Assembly (NCBI GenBank): GCA_018228665.1
Contig: CP073692.1
Location: 1,748,046-1,812,045, forward strand
Source: Faecalicatena sp. Marseille-Q4148
GTDB lineage: Bacteria > Bacillota > Clostridia > Lachnospirales > Lachnospiraceae
Direction: 5' to 3'
Length of the DNA stretch: 64,000 bases
Position 1 is the first letter of the stretch. Every line of letters begins with the position of its first letter. The position numbers were made by a program, and so were the translations under genes. Positions 1 to 9,056 of the stretch are shown here, piece by piece. The notes under the pieces were generated by a model. The model did not search any database. It saw nothing but the letters and a program-made list of their open reading frames with translations, and was not told the origin of the DNA.

Positions 1-831
1 GTTTGTCAGCATCATTTTATTCAGCTTTTTCGTATCTGTTGTTGTTGTAAATCTCTGTACGATATCCTGACTGGAAATGTAAGAAGATAATGTGTTGAAT
101 CCTGCACCAACAATCAGAAGAAATACACTTGTTTTTAAAATATTAATATCAAAAATCGGTTCATTCGGAGCAAGGAACTTCCCTTCTCCCATAGAACGGA
201 AAATCGCACCAAAACCTCCGTCAATTCCTCCTGCCAGATAGAACAGTGCGAACGTAACACCGACAAGAAGTACGGACCCCTGGATGAAGTCTGTCCAAAG
301 TACGGATTTCAGACCGCCGGTATAGGAATAGATGATTGCGATCACACCCATAACAATAATTAAAATATTGACATTAATTCCTGTGAGCTGTGCCAATACC
401 ATAGACGGAAGGTACATAATAATTGACATACGTCCAATCTGATATACGATAAACATGACTGCGCCAAGCACGCGAAGTCCTTTGCTGTTAAAGCGGATCT
501 CAAGATAATGATATGCCGTATCAATATCTAATTTACTGTAAATCGGAAGGAAGAACTTAATGGTAATCGGGATTGCCACAAGCATACCAAGCTGTGCAAA
601 CCACATGATCCATGTACCTGCATAAGAGTTTCCTGCTAACGACAAGAAGGAAATCGGACTTAATAATGTAGCAAAAATAGATACCGAAGTCACCCACCAC
701 GGAATTGTTCCGTCACCTTTAAAGAATTCCTTTCCCTGCATTTCTTTCTTTGAGAAATGTAATCCGGCAAACAGAACTGCCGCCAGATAAACGACTAAAA
801 TAATTAAATCAATTGTTGTAAATCCCTGCAC
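1..831 (-). CDS. Sodium:solute symporter (SSS family), probable sialic acid transporter, 3' part outside window
   Basis: Sodium-coupled uptake permease of the SSS family; by context it probably imports N-acetylneuraminate. The visible 277 codons from a GTG start at 831 give at least six hydrophobic helices and SSS-typical stretches: a first helix after MQGFTTIDL, then WWVTSVSIFATLLSPISF, and later YTGGLKSVLWTDFIQG. I chose the GTG because GAGGA lies seven bases upstream and the first helix follows directly. The gene begins 12 bases after the nanA stop, so it is in the same operon. The C-terminal half runs off the window. The substrate is inferred only from nanA and nanE; SSS members also carry proline, sugars or pantothenate. 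Confidence 0.85.
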   Translation of the reverse strand, partial: MQGFTTIDLIILVVYLAAVLFAGLHFSKKEMQGKEFFKGDGTIPWWVTSVSIFATLLSPISFLSLAGNSYAGTWIMWFAQLGMLVAIPITIKFFLPIYSKLDIDTAYHYLEIRFNSKGLRVLGAVMFIVYQIGRMSIIMYLPSMVLAQLTGINVNILIIVMGVIAIIYSYTGGLKSVLWTDFIQGSVLLVGVTFALFYLAGGIDGGFGAIFRSMGEGKFLAPNEPIFDINILKTSVFLLIVGAGFNTLSSYISSQDIVQRFTTTTDTKKLNKMMLTN

Positions 832-843
832 TTTACTATCCTC

Positions 844-1761
844 TTAGCAGTACTTTGCAACTGCTTCTTTCACCATTTTTGCTGCTTCTTTTGCAATCTC
901 GAAATCTGACTCGATCAACTGTGGAAGCGGTTCACGAACTCCCCCAAGATCCAGATTTTCATTGATACGAAGAATCTCTTTGATTACTCCATACATATTT
1001 CCGTGAGCAGAACACATTTTGTAAATCACTTCATTTGCTGCATACTGTACTTCGCGGGCTTCTTCCAGTTTGTTTGCTTTCACAAGTTCGTCCATTTTCA
1101 GGAAGAGTTCCGGCATTACACCGTATGTTCCGCCAATTCCGCCTTCTGCTCCAATGACACGTCCGCTGATAAACTGCTCGTCCGGACCATTGAAAATGAT
1201 ATAATCGTTTCCGGCTGCCGCCTTAAACATCTGAATATCCTGAACCGGCATAGAAGAATTCTTTACGCCAATGACTCTTGGATTTTTACGCATTTCTGCA
1301 AACAGATTCTGTGTTAAAGCCACACCTGCAAGCTGCGGAATATTGTAAATGACAAAATCTGTGTTCGGTGCAGCCGCGCTCATATCATTCCAGTATTTTG
1401 CAATTGCATATTCCGGAAGTCTGAAATAAATTGGTGGAATCGCTGCAATCGCATCAACGCCTAAACTCTCAGCATGTTTTGCAAGCTCAACGCTGTCTTT
1501 TGTATTGTTACATGCAACGTGTGCGATCACCGTCAGTTTTCCTTTCGCAACTGCCATAACATTTTCCAGAGTAATCTTGCGGTCTTCTACGCTCTGGTAA
1601 ATACATTCACCTGAAGAACCATTTACATAAACACCTTTTACACCTTTTTTGATGTGATACTCTGTCAGCGCTCTGACTCTCTCCGGGCTAATGTTTCCTT
1701 CTTCATCGTAACATGCATAAAATGCCGGAATCACGCCTTTGTACTTTTCTAAGTTTGCCAT
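844..1761 (-). CDS. nanA: N-acetylneuraminate lyase
   Basis: Cleaves N-acetylneuraminate to N-acetylmannosamine and pyruvate in the cytoplasm. It is a 305-residue DHDPS/NAL-family TIM barrel, the usual length. It shows the carboxylate-binding loop NGSSGE (residues 47-52), the proton-relay tyrosine in VIYNIP (Tyr139) and the Schiff-base lysine in IGVKNSS (Lys167). The start is preceded by GAAAGGGG. It lies between nanE upstream and the SSS transporter downstream on the same strand. Related DHDPS-like aldolases share the fold, but the adjacent nanE makes sialic acid the likely substrate. Confidence 0.93.
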   Translation of the reverse strand: MANLEKYKGVIPAFYACYDEEGNISPERVRALTEYHIKKGVKGVYVNGSSGECIYQSVEDRKITLENVMAVAKGKLTVIAHVACNNTKDSVELAKHAESLGVDAIAAIPPIYFRLPEYAIAKYWNDMSAAAPNTDFVIYNIPQLAGVALTQNLFAEMRKNPRVIGVKNSSMPVQDIQMFKAAAGNDYIIFNGPDEQFISGRVIGAEGGIGGTYGVMPELFLKMDELVKANKLEEAREVQYAANEVIYKMCSAHGNMYGVIKEILRINENLDLGGVREPLPQLIESDFEIAKEAAKMVKEAVAKYC

Positions 1762-1837
1762 AATGAAATACCCCTTTCATAAAATAAATGTGTGGATGTG
1801 TTCTCTATTCTCCGTTCACGGAGATGCTGCGGTACGT

Positions 1838-2521
1838 CTATTCTAATACGTCCGCAAAGCTCTTTGTAATTAGCTGTGGTCTTGTAATAATGGAGCCGAC
1901 CACTACGCTGTATGCGCCCAGTTCAATAACTCTTTTTACTTTTTCAGGCGTATTAATATTTCCCTCTGCAATAACAGGATGTTTTGCCTTTGCCAATACT
2001 TCGCGAATAATTTCGAAGTCATTATGTTCGATTTTAAGCCCTTTGCTCTGCTCTGTATAGCCAACTAATGTTGTTCCGATAAAATCAAAGCCAAGCTCAT
2101 CTGCATAAAGCATTTCTTCTACGGTAGAACAGTCTGCCATCAGAAGCTGATCCGGATATTTCTCCCGAATTTCCTTATAAAACTCTGTCAGCGTCTTTCC
2201 GCCCGGCCGTGTATTGATCGTTGCATCCAATGCAATAATCTCCACGCCGACTTCCATCAGCTCATCAATCTCTTTCATGGTCGGTGTGATATATACTTTA
2301 CTGTCTTCATAATCTCGTTTCACAATTCCAATGACCGGAAGATCTACCTGGGAATGGATTTCCTGAATATCTTCTTTTGTGTTGGCACGAATTCCATGTG
2401 CACCGCCTTCTTTCGCTGCAAGCGCCATTCTTCCCATGATAAAAGAAGAGTGAAGCGGCTCATGCGGAAGCGCCTGACAGGATACGATTAATTTTCCTTT
2501 AATACTTTCTATGTTGTTCAT
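1838..2521 (-). CDS. nanE: N-acetylmannosamine-6-phosphate 2-epimerase
   Basis: Converts ManNAc-6-phosphate to GlcNAc-6-phosphate, the step that feeds NagA and NagB. The 227-residue product begins [16 protein letters not shown]; an in-frame ATG 66 bases upstream was rejected because AAAGGAGG sits exactly before this one. NanE-typical segments are [13 protein letters not shown] near the N-terminus, GIVKRDY around residue 80, ADCSTVEEM in the middle, and [10 protein letters not shown] then [10 protein letters not shown] near the end. It is the first gene of the visible operon nanE-nanA-symporter. No ManNAc kinase gene is in the window. Confidence 0.92.
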   Translation of the reverse strand: MNNIESIKGKLIVSCQALPHEPLHSSFIMGRMALAAKEGGAHGIRANTKEDIQEIHSQVDLPVIGIVKRDYEDSKVYITPTMKEIDELMEVGVEIIALDATINTRPGGKTLTEFYKEIREKYPDQLLMADCSTVEEMLYADELGFDFIGTTLVGYTEQSKGLKIEHNDFEIIREVLAKAKHPVIAEGNINTPEKVKRVIELGAYSVVVGSIITRPQLITKSFADVLE

Positions 2522-2546
2522 ATCCGTTCCTCCTTTGTTAGTGCCC

Positions 2547-2605
2547 AGTATAACATTTCTGCAATTATTATCAATATATCTTTTCATTACTGAAAGTTCT
2601 TTCAG
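2547..2605 (-). promoter_or_regulatory. Promoter and upstream inverted repeat of the nan operon
   Basis: On the minus strand TTGATA, a 16-base gap and TATACT form a sigma-A-like promoter (2547-2574) about 26 bases ahead of the nanE start. Just upstream lies the perfect inverted repeat CTGAAAG-TT-CTTTCAG (2590-2605). A repressor or activator such as an RpiR-type regulator is plausible but not shown. Confidence 0.55.
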
Positions 2606-2763
2606 AGTTTTCGCCTTCTTTCTTTCTTTTTCACATATTTTTTATTTTATTTTTATACAGATTTCACAATAAAATGCACGAAGTTTCCGAGAACTCCATT
2701 TTCTCTCTCCCATTTCATCAAAAATAACTTCAAAAGCTCCGAGCGCTCCACGAAAATTTTCCA

Positions 2764-2804
2764 CAAAAAAAGATACAATGAGCTGCTTCTTCACTGTATC
2801 TTTT
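2764..2804 (-). terminator. Intrinsic terminator after truA
   Basis: AAAGATACA pairs with TGTATCTTT across a loop, with three further inner pairs. Read on the minus strand it is followed by a run of seven T. It ends the ecfA1-ecfA2-ecfT-truA operon. Confidence 0.8.
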
Positions 2805-2848
2805 ATATTTTCAATAGCATAATAACTATTCTGTTTGATTCTTTTCTC

Positions 2849-3616
2849 TTAATCCGTTCCTTCGGAAGCTTCCCGTCCTTCTCCATAGTCAATCCGCATC
2901 AGCATCAATCCCTGAGGCGGCGCGGTTACTCCGGCTGCTTTCCGGCTTTTCGCTTCCAGAATCTCTCTTACCTGCTCCGGCTCGTAAAATCCGCGTCCTA
3001 CCCGGATCAATGTTCCCACAATAATCCGAACCATATTATAGAGAAAGCCATTTCCCGTAATGCGTACGGTAATCTCTTCTCCGTCTCTCAGAACATCCAA
3101 CGCGGTAATCGTCCGCACCGTATCTTCCACATCTGTCCGTACATTACAAAAACTCACAAAGTCATGCTCGCCTTTTAGATACTCTGCTGCCTGCTGCATC
3201 TTCTTCTCGTCCAGCGGAAAGGAAACAAAATAATTTGTCAGCCGCTTCGTTGGCACTGGGATCCGAGTATTTAAAATATGATATTCATATGTCTTTTCGC
3301 AATTCCGATAACGCGGATGCCAGTCTGCCGGAACTTCATCGGAAGACACAATCACAATATCATCCGGAAGCCGCTGGTTCAATGCATAAGAAAAACGCTC
3401 CGGCGGAATCGTAGATTCTGTATCAAATACCGCCACATTTCCCATCGCATGTACACCGGAATCTGTGCGGCTTGCCCCGATTACCGCAATGGCTTCTCCT
3501 GTCATTTTGCAGAGCGTACGATTAAGCACTTCCTCAACCGTAATTCCATTCGGCTGGATCTGCCAGCCACAGTAGTTTGTCCCGTCATAAGCAATGACAA
3601 GTCTAATCCGTCTCAT
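2849..3616 (-). CDS. truA: tRNA pseudouridine(38-40) synthase TruA
   Basis: Makes pseudouridine at positions 38-40 of the tRNA anticodon stem-loop. The 255-residue length is normal. The catalytic aspartate is in GASRTDSGVHA (Asp52), and the family segments YDGTNYCGWQ at the N-terminus, HPRY in the middle and NMVRIIVGTLI towards the end are present. The start follows AGGAGG and lies 18 bases after the ecfT stop. The gene closes the ECF operon, an arrangement common in Firmicutes, though the usual rplM-rpsI genes do not follow here. Confidence 0.95.
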   Translation of the reverse strand: MRRIRLVIAYDGTNYCGWQIQPNGITVEEVLNRTLCKMTGEAIAVIGASRTDSGVHAMGNVAVFDTESTIPPERFSYALNQRLPDDIVIVSSDEVPADWHPRYRNCEKTYEYHILNTRIPVPTKRLTNYFVSFPLDEKKMQQAAEYLKGEHDFVSFCNVRTDVEDTVRTITALDVLRDGEEITVRITGNGFLYNMVRIIVGTLIRVGRGFYEPEQVREILEAKSRKAAGVTAPPQGLMLMRIDYGEGREASEGTD

Positions 3617-3634
3617 CCGGCTTTTCCTCCTGTT

Positions 3635-4459
3635 TTAAAAAATCCAAATGCGGAACGGTACAAACCGTCCGACCACACAAGCCGCTGCCACATACAGAAT
3701 GGTAATCGCATATGCAGCTACATCATTTTTATGATAAATGAGCGGTTTCATCTTTGTTCTTCCGTCACCGCCCTGATAACATCTTGCTTCCATAGCCATT
3801 GCAAGATCATTTGCCCGGCGAAAGGCAGAAACAAAAAGCGGAACCAAAATCGGAACCATATTCTTTGCTCTCTGGATCAGATTGCCGCTCTCAAGATCTG
3901 CACCTCTTGCCATCTGAGCTTTCATAATCTTATCTGTCTCTTCCAGCAATATCGGAATAAAACGCAGGGCAATGGACATAATCATCGCAATCTCATGCAC
4001 CGGCACATGAAGATGGCGAAGCGGATTCAGCAGACGCTCAATCCCGTCTGTCAATGCATTCGGCGTCGTTGTCAGCGTCATCACAGAAGCCCCAATAATC
4101 AAATAAATCAGACGAATTGCCATAAAAACTGCCGTTCGAAGCCCTTCATCCGTAATCTTCAGAAAGCCGACTTTCCAGAGAATCGTCCCTGTTCCCGTTA
4201 AAAACAGATTGAAAACAACGGTAATCATCAACAGTAAAATAATAGGTTTTAACCCTTTTACGATAAACTTTACCGGCACTTTAGAGATCCGTACAACTGC
4301 AAACAGGAAAATAGTGGCAATCACATACCCCAACATGTTTTTAAATAAAAATAAAGAAATCAAGTACAAAAGTGTACACACAATCTTTGTCCGCGGATCA
4401 AGGCGGTGTACCCGGCTATTCGCCGGATAATACTGTCCTATTGTAATATCTCGAATCAT
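3635..4459 (-). CDS. ecfT: Energy-coupling factor transporter transmembrane protein EcfT
   Basis: Membrane scaffold of an ECF vitamin transporter that links the two ATPases to exchangeable substrate-binding S components. The 274-residue protein has about five hydrophobic helices. It carries the two coupling motifs of the family: MARGAD near residue 178 and the variant EARCYQGGDGRT near residue 228, which replaces the second ARG. The start is three bases after the ecfA2 stop, so translation is probably coupled. The riboflavin S component encoded nearby is one likely partner. Confidence 0.93.
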   Translation of the reverse strand: MIRDITIGQYYPANSRVHRLDPRTKIVCTLLYLISLFLFKNMLGYVIATIFLFAVVRISKVPVKFIVKGLKPIILLLMITVVFNLFLTGTGTILWKVGFLKITDEGLRTAVFMAIRLIYLIIGASVMTLTTTPNALTDGIERLLNPLRHLHVPVHEIAMIMSIALRFIPILLEETDKIMKAQMARGADLESGNLIQRAKNMVPILVPLFVSAFRRANDLAMAMEARCYQGGDGRTKMKPLIYHKNDVAAYAITILYVAAACVVGRFVPFRIWIF

Positions 4460-4462
4460 CTC

Positions 4463-5323
4463 TTACACCTCTTGCCTGTCTTGAAACAGCTTCATAATCT
4501 CATCCGCCGCCTCTTCTATCGTTGTTGCCGCTGTATTTACTGCAAGCCCGCTCTTAGCAAGTTCATGCATAATATAAGTAACCTGCGGGGCTGCGAGTCC
4601 TACCTGCTCCAGTTCTTTATAATGTGAAAACACTTCTTTCGGCGCACCGTCAAGCATGACGCTTCCCTTATCCATCACAATAATCCGCTCCACATATTTG
4701 GCAACATCTTCCATACTGTGGGACACAAGAATGACCGTCAATCCCAATTCATCGTGAAGCTTCTTAATCTGGTCTAATATCTCATCCCGCCCTTTCGGAT
4801 CAAGCCCTGCCGTCGGCTCATCAAGTACAAGGACGTCCGGATGCATCGCCAGGACACCGGCAATGGCTACACGCCGCTTCTGTCCTCCTGACAGATCAAA
4901 CGGAGAATCCTTATAGTGCTTCTCTGAGATTCCTACCATTTTGAGAGCTTCTTCGGCCCGTTTCTGACATTCTTCTTTCTCCAATCCCTGATTCTTCGGA
5001 CCAAAGCACACATCTGTCAGCACATCCACCTCGAAAAGCTGATGTTCCGGATACTGAAACACAAGCCCTACCCTCGTACGCAGCTGCTTCAGATTATAGC
5101 CCTCTTCGTAAATATTCTCGCCTTGAAAGCATACTTTTCCGTCTGTTGCCTTTACTAAACCATTCAGATGCTGTATCAAAGTAGACTTCCCGGATCCGGT
5201 ATGCCCAATGATACCGACAAACTGTCCCTGCGGAATCGTCAGATTCACATCTTTCAGCGCCTGCTTTTCATAAGCTGTTCCCGGACTGTATACATAATTC
5301 ACATGTTCTAACGTAATTGACAT
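4463..5323 (-). CDS. ecfA2: ECF transporter ATP-binding protein EcfA2
   Basis: One of the two ATPases that power ECF vitamin uptake. The 286 residues contain Walker [10 protein letters not shown] (about 40-48), a Q-loop, the signature [13 protein letters not shown], Walker [14 protein letters not shown] and the switch histidine in [10 protein letters not shown]. Its first codons overlap the last 16 bases of ecfA1, and ecfT follows at once. The C-terminal region is the extension that EcfA proteins use for dimerising. Confidence 0.93.
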   Translation of the reverse strand: MSITLEHVNYVYSPGTAYEKQALKDVNLTIPQGQFVGIIGHTGSGKSTLIQHLNGLVKATDGKVCFQGENIYEEGYNLKQLRTRVGLVFQYPEHQLFEVDVLTDVCFGPKNQGLEKEECQKRAEEALKMVGISEKHYKDSPFDLSGGQKRRVAIAGVLAMHPDVLVLDEPTAGLDPKGRDEILDQIKKLHDELGLTVILVSHSMEDVAKYVERIIVMDKGSVMLDGAPKEVFSHYKELEQVGLAAPQVTYIMHELAKSGLAVNTAATTIEEAADEIMKLFQDRQEV

Positions 5324-6162
5324 AGTATCTCCACCAACTCTTCTTTTCTCAAAACTCCTTCCGGTACCGGAAGACCTCTTTTTCTTAATTCATGGGCCAG
5401 CATCGTTACCTGCGGAACATCCAGCCGGTATTTCTTCAGAAGATCTATCTGAGAAAATATTTCCCGCGGCGTTCCCTGCATAACGACATGTCCCTGATCC
5501 ATAACGATTACCTGATCTGCATCGATTACTTCTTCCATATAATGAGTAATCAAAATAACTGTAATATGCTCCTGCTTTCTCAGCTCCTTCACCGTTCGCA
5601 GCACTTCTTTACGCCCATTCGGATCAAGCATGGCCGTCGGTTCATCGAGCACAATACATTTTGGTTTCATTGCAACGACTCCGGCAATGGCTACTCTTTG
5701 CTTTTGTCCGCCGGATAATTTATTCGGTGAATGGTGACGGTATTCAATCATACCAACGGCAGAAAGACTTTTTTCTACACGCTGCCAGATTTCTTCCGCT
5801 GGAACTCCAAGGTTCTCCGGTCCAAACCCCACATCTTCTTCCACCACGGTTCCGATAATCTGGTTGTCCGGATTTTGGAACACCATTCCGGCTGTTTGTC
5901 TCACATTCCAGAGTTCCTCCGGATCAGACGTATTCTTTCCATCTACCCACATCGTTCCTTCTGTCGGAATCAGGATCGCATTCATATGCTTTGCCAACGT
6001 AGATTTACCAGAACCATTATGCCCTAAGATTGCAATAAACTGCCCCGGGCAAACATCCAGATCCACTTCATCGATAGCCCGGTGGGTTCCAATGACATTG
6101 CCCTCTTCATCTCGTTTTTCATACTCATATACAAGTTTTTTTGTGCGAATCACCAGTCTCAT
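5308..6162 (-). CDS. ecfA1: ECF transporter ATP-binding protein EcfA1
   Basis: Partner ATPase to EcfA2. The 284 residues show Walker [10 protein letters not shown] (about 48-56), [17 protein letters not shown], which is typical of EcfA1 Q-loops, the signature [13 protein letters not shown], Walker [14 protein letters not shown] and the switch histidine in [10 protein letters not shown]. It is the first gene of the operon ecfA1-ecfA2-ecfT-truA and overlaps ecfA2. Confidence 0.93.
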   Translation of the reverse strand: MRLVIRTKKLVYEYEKRDEEGNVIGTHRAIDEVDLDVCPGQFIAILGHNGSGKSTLAKHMNAILIPTEGTMWVDGKNTSDPEELWNVRQTAGMVFQNPDNQIIGTVVEEDVGFGPENLGVPAEEIWQRVEKSLSAVGMIEYRHHSPNKLSGGQKQRVAIAGVVAMKPKCIVLDEPTAMLDPNGRKEVLRTVKELRKQEHITVILITHYMEEVIDADQVIVMDQGHVVMQGTPREIFSQIDLLKKYRLDVPQVTMLAHELRKRGLPVPEGVLRKEELVEILCQLR

Positions 6163-6265
6163 CTCTCTCTTTCTTCACTGATTTTTTTATTCTAATCCTA
6201 TCGCCTGTTTTTTACAAGAGCTATTTCCGGAAAACTTTCCTCTGTTCATAAGAGAAGCAGGCCTG

Positions 6266-6946
6266 TTAAGACCTGCTCATTTTTAAAATTGGACTGATTT
6301 TCTTATAGATCAGAAGTACAATAATCGAAACAAGAACACCTTTCAATAAATTAAATGGCACTACTGCAAACAATACAAGTGTTGTAATATTTGTGATTGC
6401 CGGATTTACTGCTGTTCCCATCCCAATAATCGTTTCAAGCGAAAGTCCCATTAACATCGTATAAGCCGGAAGCAGTACAAATGCATTGATCAGACTTCCA
6501 ACAACAGTCATAACTACTGTGCCTGCGGTCATTCCAATGACAGCGCCTTTTCGGGAATGGAGTCTCTGATAAATAAGTCCTGCCGGAACACAAAACGCAC
6601 AGCCGATCAGGAAATTCGCTGCTTCACCAATTCCTACTGTTTGCGTTCCGCTGATTAAAATATTCAACAATACCTTCACAAGCTCAATCAATACGCCCGC
6701 CATTGGTCCCATTGTAAAGCATCCGATCAATACCGGAACTTCACTGAAATCAATCTCATAAAATGAAGGTGCAAATGGAAGCGGAATCTCAAACAGCATC
6801 AAAATGACTGCTGCTGCCCCCATCATGGCAATCTGGGTAATCGTACGCACCTTGCTTCTGCTCATTTTGCATGCTGTCTCTGCCTGCTTTTGCCTCTGGT
6901 TTGCTTCCGGCTTTGTGTCCATACCTGTTTTTGTCTCTGTACTCAT
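6266..6946 (-). CDS. ribU: ECF transporter S component, riboflavin (RibU-like)
   Basis: Substrate-binding membrane subunit that probably takes up riboflavin together with EcfA1A2T. The start at 6946 (MSTETKTG) is chosen over an upstream ATG because AAAGGAGAG precedes it. After a 45-residue polar N-terminus there are about five to six helices. The segment EIPLPFAPSFYEIDFSEVPV is typical of RibU, and conserved glycine-rich helices follow. Riboflavin specificity is supported independently by the FMN riboswitch 165 bases upstream. The stop codon lies inside a weak hairpin (AGCAGG/CCTGCT). Confidence 0.88.
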   Translation of the reverse strand: MSTETKTGMDTKPEANQRQKQAETACKMSRSKVRTITQIAMMGAAAVILMLFEIPLPFAPSFYEIDFSEVPVLIGCFTMGPMAGVLIELVKVLLNILISGTQTVGIGEAANFLIGCAFCVPAGLIYQRLHSRKGAVIGMTAGTVVMTVVGSLINAFVLLPAYTMLMGLSLETIIGMGTAVNPAITNITTLVLFAVVPFNLLKGVLVSIIVLLIYKKISPILKMSRS

Positions 6947-7061
6947 AATATCTCTCCTTTTTGTTTGCGGAAATACTTCCAAAGAAAGAATCGTGCCATG
7001 ACACTTTCCGGATTCTCACAAGCAGCACCCTGTGAACTTCGCTTCCTTCAGATTATGCCAA

Positions 7062-7091
7062 TAAAAATCCCCGGATAGAATCTACCCGGGG
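7062..7091 (-). terminator. Riboswitch expression-platform terminator
   Basis: A ten-pair stem, CCCCGG plus four inner pairs with one G-U, closes on a three-base loop and is followed on the minus strand by ATTTTT. It lies 20 bases after the FMN aptamer and before ribU, so it fits transcription attenuation when FMN is bound. Confidence 0.85.
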
Positions 7092-7110
7092 ACATACGTC
7101 TGCACTGCAT

Positions 7111-7233
7111 GTTCTTCTCTCATCCAGACTTTACTGTCGGTTTTGGAATTACACCAAATCAGCCATTCAGGACTTGCCTGAACAGGTCGCGGACTATACC
7201 GCCGGTTGGGACTTGCACCCTACCCCGAAGAAT
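7111..7233 (-). promoter_or_regulatory. FMN riboswitch (RFN element)
   Basis: The minus strand carries the conserved RFN blocks in order: CTTCGGGGTAGGGTGCAA, then ACCGGCGGTA, then AGTCCGCGA, a variable arm (TTCAGG...CCTGAA), GGTGTAATTCC, CCGACAGT and TCTGGATG-GAGAAGAA at the 3' side. It senses FMN and controls the ribU gene through the terminator just downstream. Confidence 0.95.
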
Positions 7234-7301
7234 TTCCTATTATTTGTTCATGCCTATTATACCGTTAACCTAAAGAGGAATCAAGTAATTTCGGCATGTT
7301 T

Positions 7302-7772
7302 TTATAATGTCTCTGCGCGCTCTTCAATATTCTTTTGAAAATTCATCACTTCATGGTCATATTCGGTATCCATATAGACCGATCTGATCAGGAAGTCTGC
7401 TGTCGCTTTATTGATTGCCATAGGAATATCATACACCTGTGCAATCCTCATCAGCGCCTTTACATCCGGATCATGTGGCTGAGCTGTCAGTGGATCGGAA
7501 AAAAACACAACAAAGTCTATCACACCTTCTACGATCTTCGCGCCGATCTGCTGATCTCCGCCCAACGGGCCGCTATTATACCCTTTCACGATGAGACCGG
7601 TTTTGTCAGCGATCATTCGTGCCGTTGTTCCGGTACCATAGAGTTTGTGTTCCTTCAAAATATCATAATGCTCCTGACACCATTCAATCAGTTTCGGTTT
7701 TTCATTATCATGGGCGATCAGCGCAATGTTCTTTCTCCGCCCAATCGTAAATGTCACATACTTATCGTTCAT
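7302..7772 (-). CDS. mgsA: Methylglyoxal synthase
   Basis: Converts dihydroxyacetone phosphate to methylglyoxal and phosphate, a bypass that relieves sugar-phosphate stress. At 156 residues it has the normal size. It carries the phosphate-binding YGTGTTARMI (about 45-54), the catalytic aspartate in SGPLGGDQQIGA (Asp73) and FFSDPLTAQPHDPDVKAL around residue 90. The ATG follows GAGAGGAAGG. The cyclophilin gene ends 35 bases upstream on the same strand, so they may be cotranscribed. Confidence 0.93.
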   Translation of the reverse strand: MNDKYVTFTIGRRKNIALIAHDNEKPKLIEWCQEHYDILKEHKLYGTGTTARMIADKTGLIVKGYNSGPLGGDQQIGAKIVEGVIDFVVFFSDPLTAQPHDPDVKALMRIAQVYDIPMAINKATADFLIRSVYMDTEYDHEVMNFQKNIEERAETL

Positions 7773-7807
7773 CCCGATACCTTCCTCTCTCAGCCTCTTT
7801 CCAGCTG

Positions 7808-8326
7808 TTATGCCTGTTCCGGCTCCTCATATGTCTCGCCAAAGGTCTCTACTGTTACGGATTTCATCTTCTGTGGTTCCAGTGGACGGTCACGGAAGTC
7901 TGTTGCAGTCTCAGCAATCTTATTCACAATGTCCATACCTTCTGTCACTTTTCCAAATGCCGCATAAGCTCCATCGAGATGCGGAGATTTCTCATGCATA
8001 ATAAAGAACTGGCTTCCTGCTGAATCCGGATGCATTGCCCTTGCCATTGAAATCACGCCCGGATCATGGGAAAGATTATTCTGGAATCCGTTCTGTGCAA
8101 ATTCTCCTTTAATATTGTATCCAGGTCCGCCTGTACCTGTTCCCTGCGGGCATCCGCCCTGGATCATAAAGCCTCTGATCACCCGGTGGAAGATCAGTCC
8201 GTCATAAAATCCTTTATTTGCCAGTGAAATAAAATTTCTCACCGTGTTCGGAGCAATCTCCGGATATAATTCTACTTTAATGCTGTCGCCATTTTCCATT
8301 GTAATTGTAACGATCGGATTTGTCAT
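7808..8326 (-). CDS. Peptidyl-prolyl cis-trans isomerase, cyclophilin type
   Basis: Cytoplasmic proline isomerase that assists protein folding. The 172-residue single domain has the cyclophilin core: FHRVIRGFMIQGGCPQGTGTGGPGY (residues about 47-71, catalytic Arg in FHRVI), SMARAMHPDSAGSQFFIM and LDGAYAAFGKV. There is no signal peptide. The start follows GAAAGGAA. It lies upstream of mgsA, and a strong terminator of the proC-tetR operon stands ahead of it. Confidence 0.93.
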   Translation of the reverse strand: MTNPIVTITMENGDSIKVELYPEIAPNTVRNFISLANKGFYDGLIFHRVIRGFMIQGGCPQGTGTGGPGYNIKGEFAQNGFQNNLSHDPGVISMARAMHPDSAGSQFFIMHEKSPHLDGAYAAFGKVTEGMDIVNKIAETATDFRDRPLEPQKMKSVTVETFGETYEEPEQA

Positions 8327-8383
8327 TTTTCTATATTCCTTTCTTTATGATTTCTCTTTATTTTTTCCTGCAAATACCATTGC

Positions 8384-8421
8384 AAAAAAATAATTGCAGA
8401 GACTCTTTCTGTCTCTGCAAT
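8384..8421 (-). terminator. Intrinsic terminator of the proC-tetR operon
   Basis: ATTGCAGAGAC and GTCTCTGCAAT form a perfect 11-pair stem with a seven-base loop. On the minus strand it is followed by TATTTTTTT. It stands 30 bases after the TetR gene stop. Confidence 0.88.
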
Positions 8422-8450
8422 ATATTTTATCACGAAATGACGTCAAACGT

Positions 8451-9029
8451 CTACTCCTTCCTGCGAAACTCTTCCATCATAATCGGGAAGTATTTCTTAC
8501 TGTACTCTGCAAGTGAATAACTGCCTTTACTCAGGCACCATTCCGTTACAAGCGCCCGCTCGCACATCGCATAGTATTTGACAATCTCACTGACCGACTT
8601 GTTCTCCACAATCTCTCCCCGTTTTTGTCCTTCTTCTACAATCCGCCCGATTAAACGGTAATAGATTCGATTCTGATCCAAAAGGTTCTGTCCAGTCTTG
8701 GATACAAGCTGAGTTGAATAAAGCGATGCCAGTAAATCGGCGTTGACCATATTCTCCAGCGCCTCATGCATCTTTGCATCGAGATAAATAAGCTTGTCAA
8801 AGTTATTCATGTCGTCCTCAATCTCCTGAGAGAGTTCCAGATATTTCTCATCAAGAATCTCAGACAGAGTTCCGAGAAATGCATCCTTACTGTCAAAATG
8901 ATAATAAAAGGAACCTTTCGATGTACCGGAACGCTTTATAATATCATCTATCGTTGTGTTGTCATATCCTTTTTCATGAAACAGCTCCCACGCCGCCTCA
9001 ACAATCTTTGCTTTTACTCTTCCGGCCAT
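8451..9029 (-). CDS. TetR/AcrR family transcriptional regulator
   Basis: DNA-binding repressor of 192 residues. The N-terminal helix-turn-helix is clear: AWELFHEKGYDNTTIDDIIKRSGTSKGSFYYHFDSKDAF (about residues 13-51). The C-terminal ligand domain is helical and not recognisable to a specific effector. It starts 27 bases after proC on the same strand and shares its terminator, so it is probably cotranscribed with proC. The 20-bp palindrome over the proC promoter is a candidate for its own operator (inference). Confidence 0.88.
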   Translation of the reverse strand: MAGRVKAKIVEAAWELFHEKGYDNTTIDDIIKRSGTSKGSFYYHFDSKDAFLGTLSEILDEKYLELSQEIEDDMNNFDKLIYLDAKMHEALENMVNADLLASLYSTQLVSKTGQNLLDQNRIYYRLIGRIVEEGQKRGEIVENKSVSEIVKYYAMCERALVTEWCLSKGSYSLAEYSKKYFPIMMEEFRRKE

Positions 9030-9056
9030 CTTTTTCTCCTTTCCTATTCACAAACT

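Noticed and set aside
3278-4201. Long plus-strand open frame of 307 codons opposite truA and ecfT
   Set aside because: It is the antisense shadow of two well-recognised genes, has no ribosome site and a low-complexity, Cys/His-rich composition.
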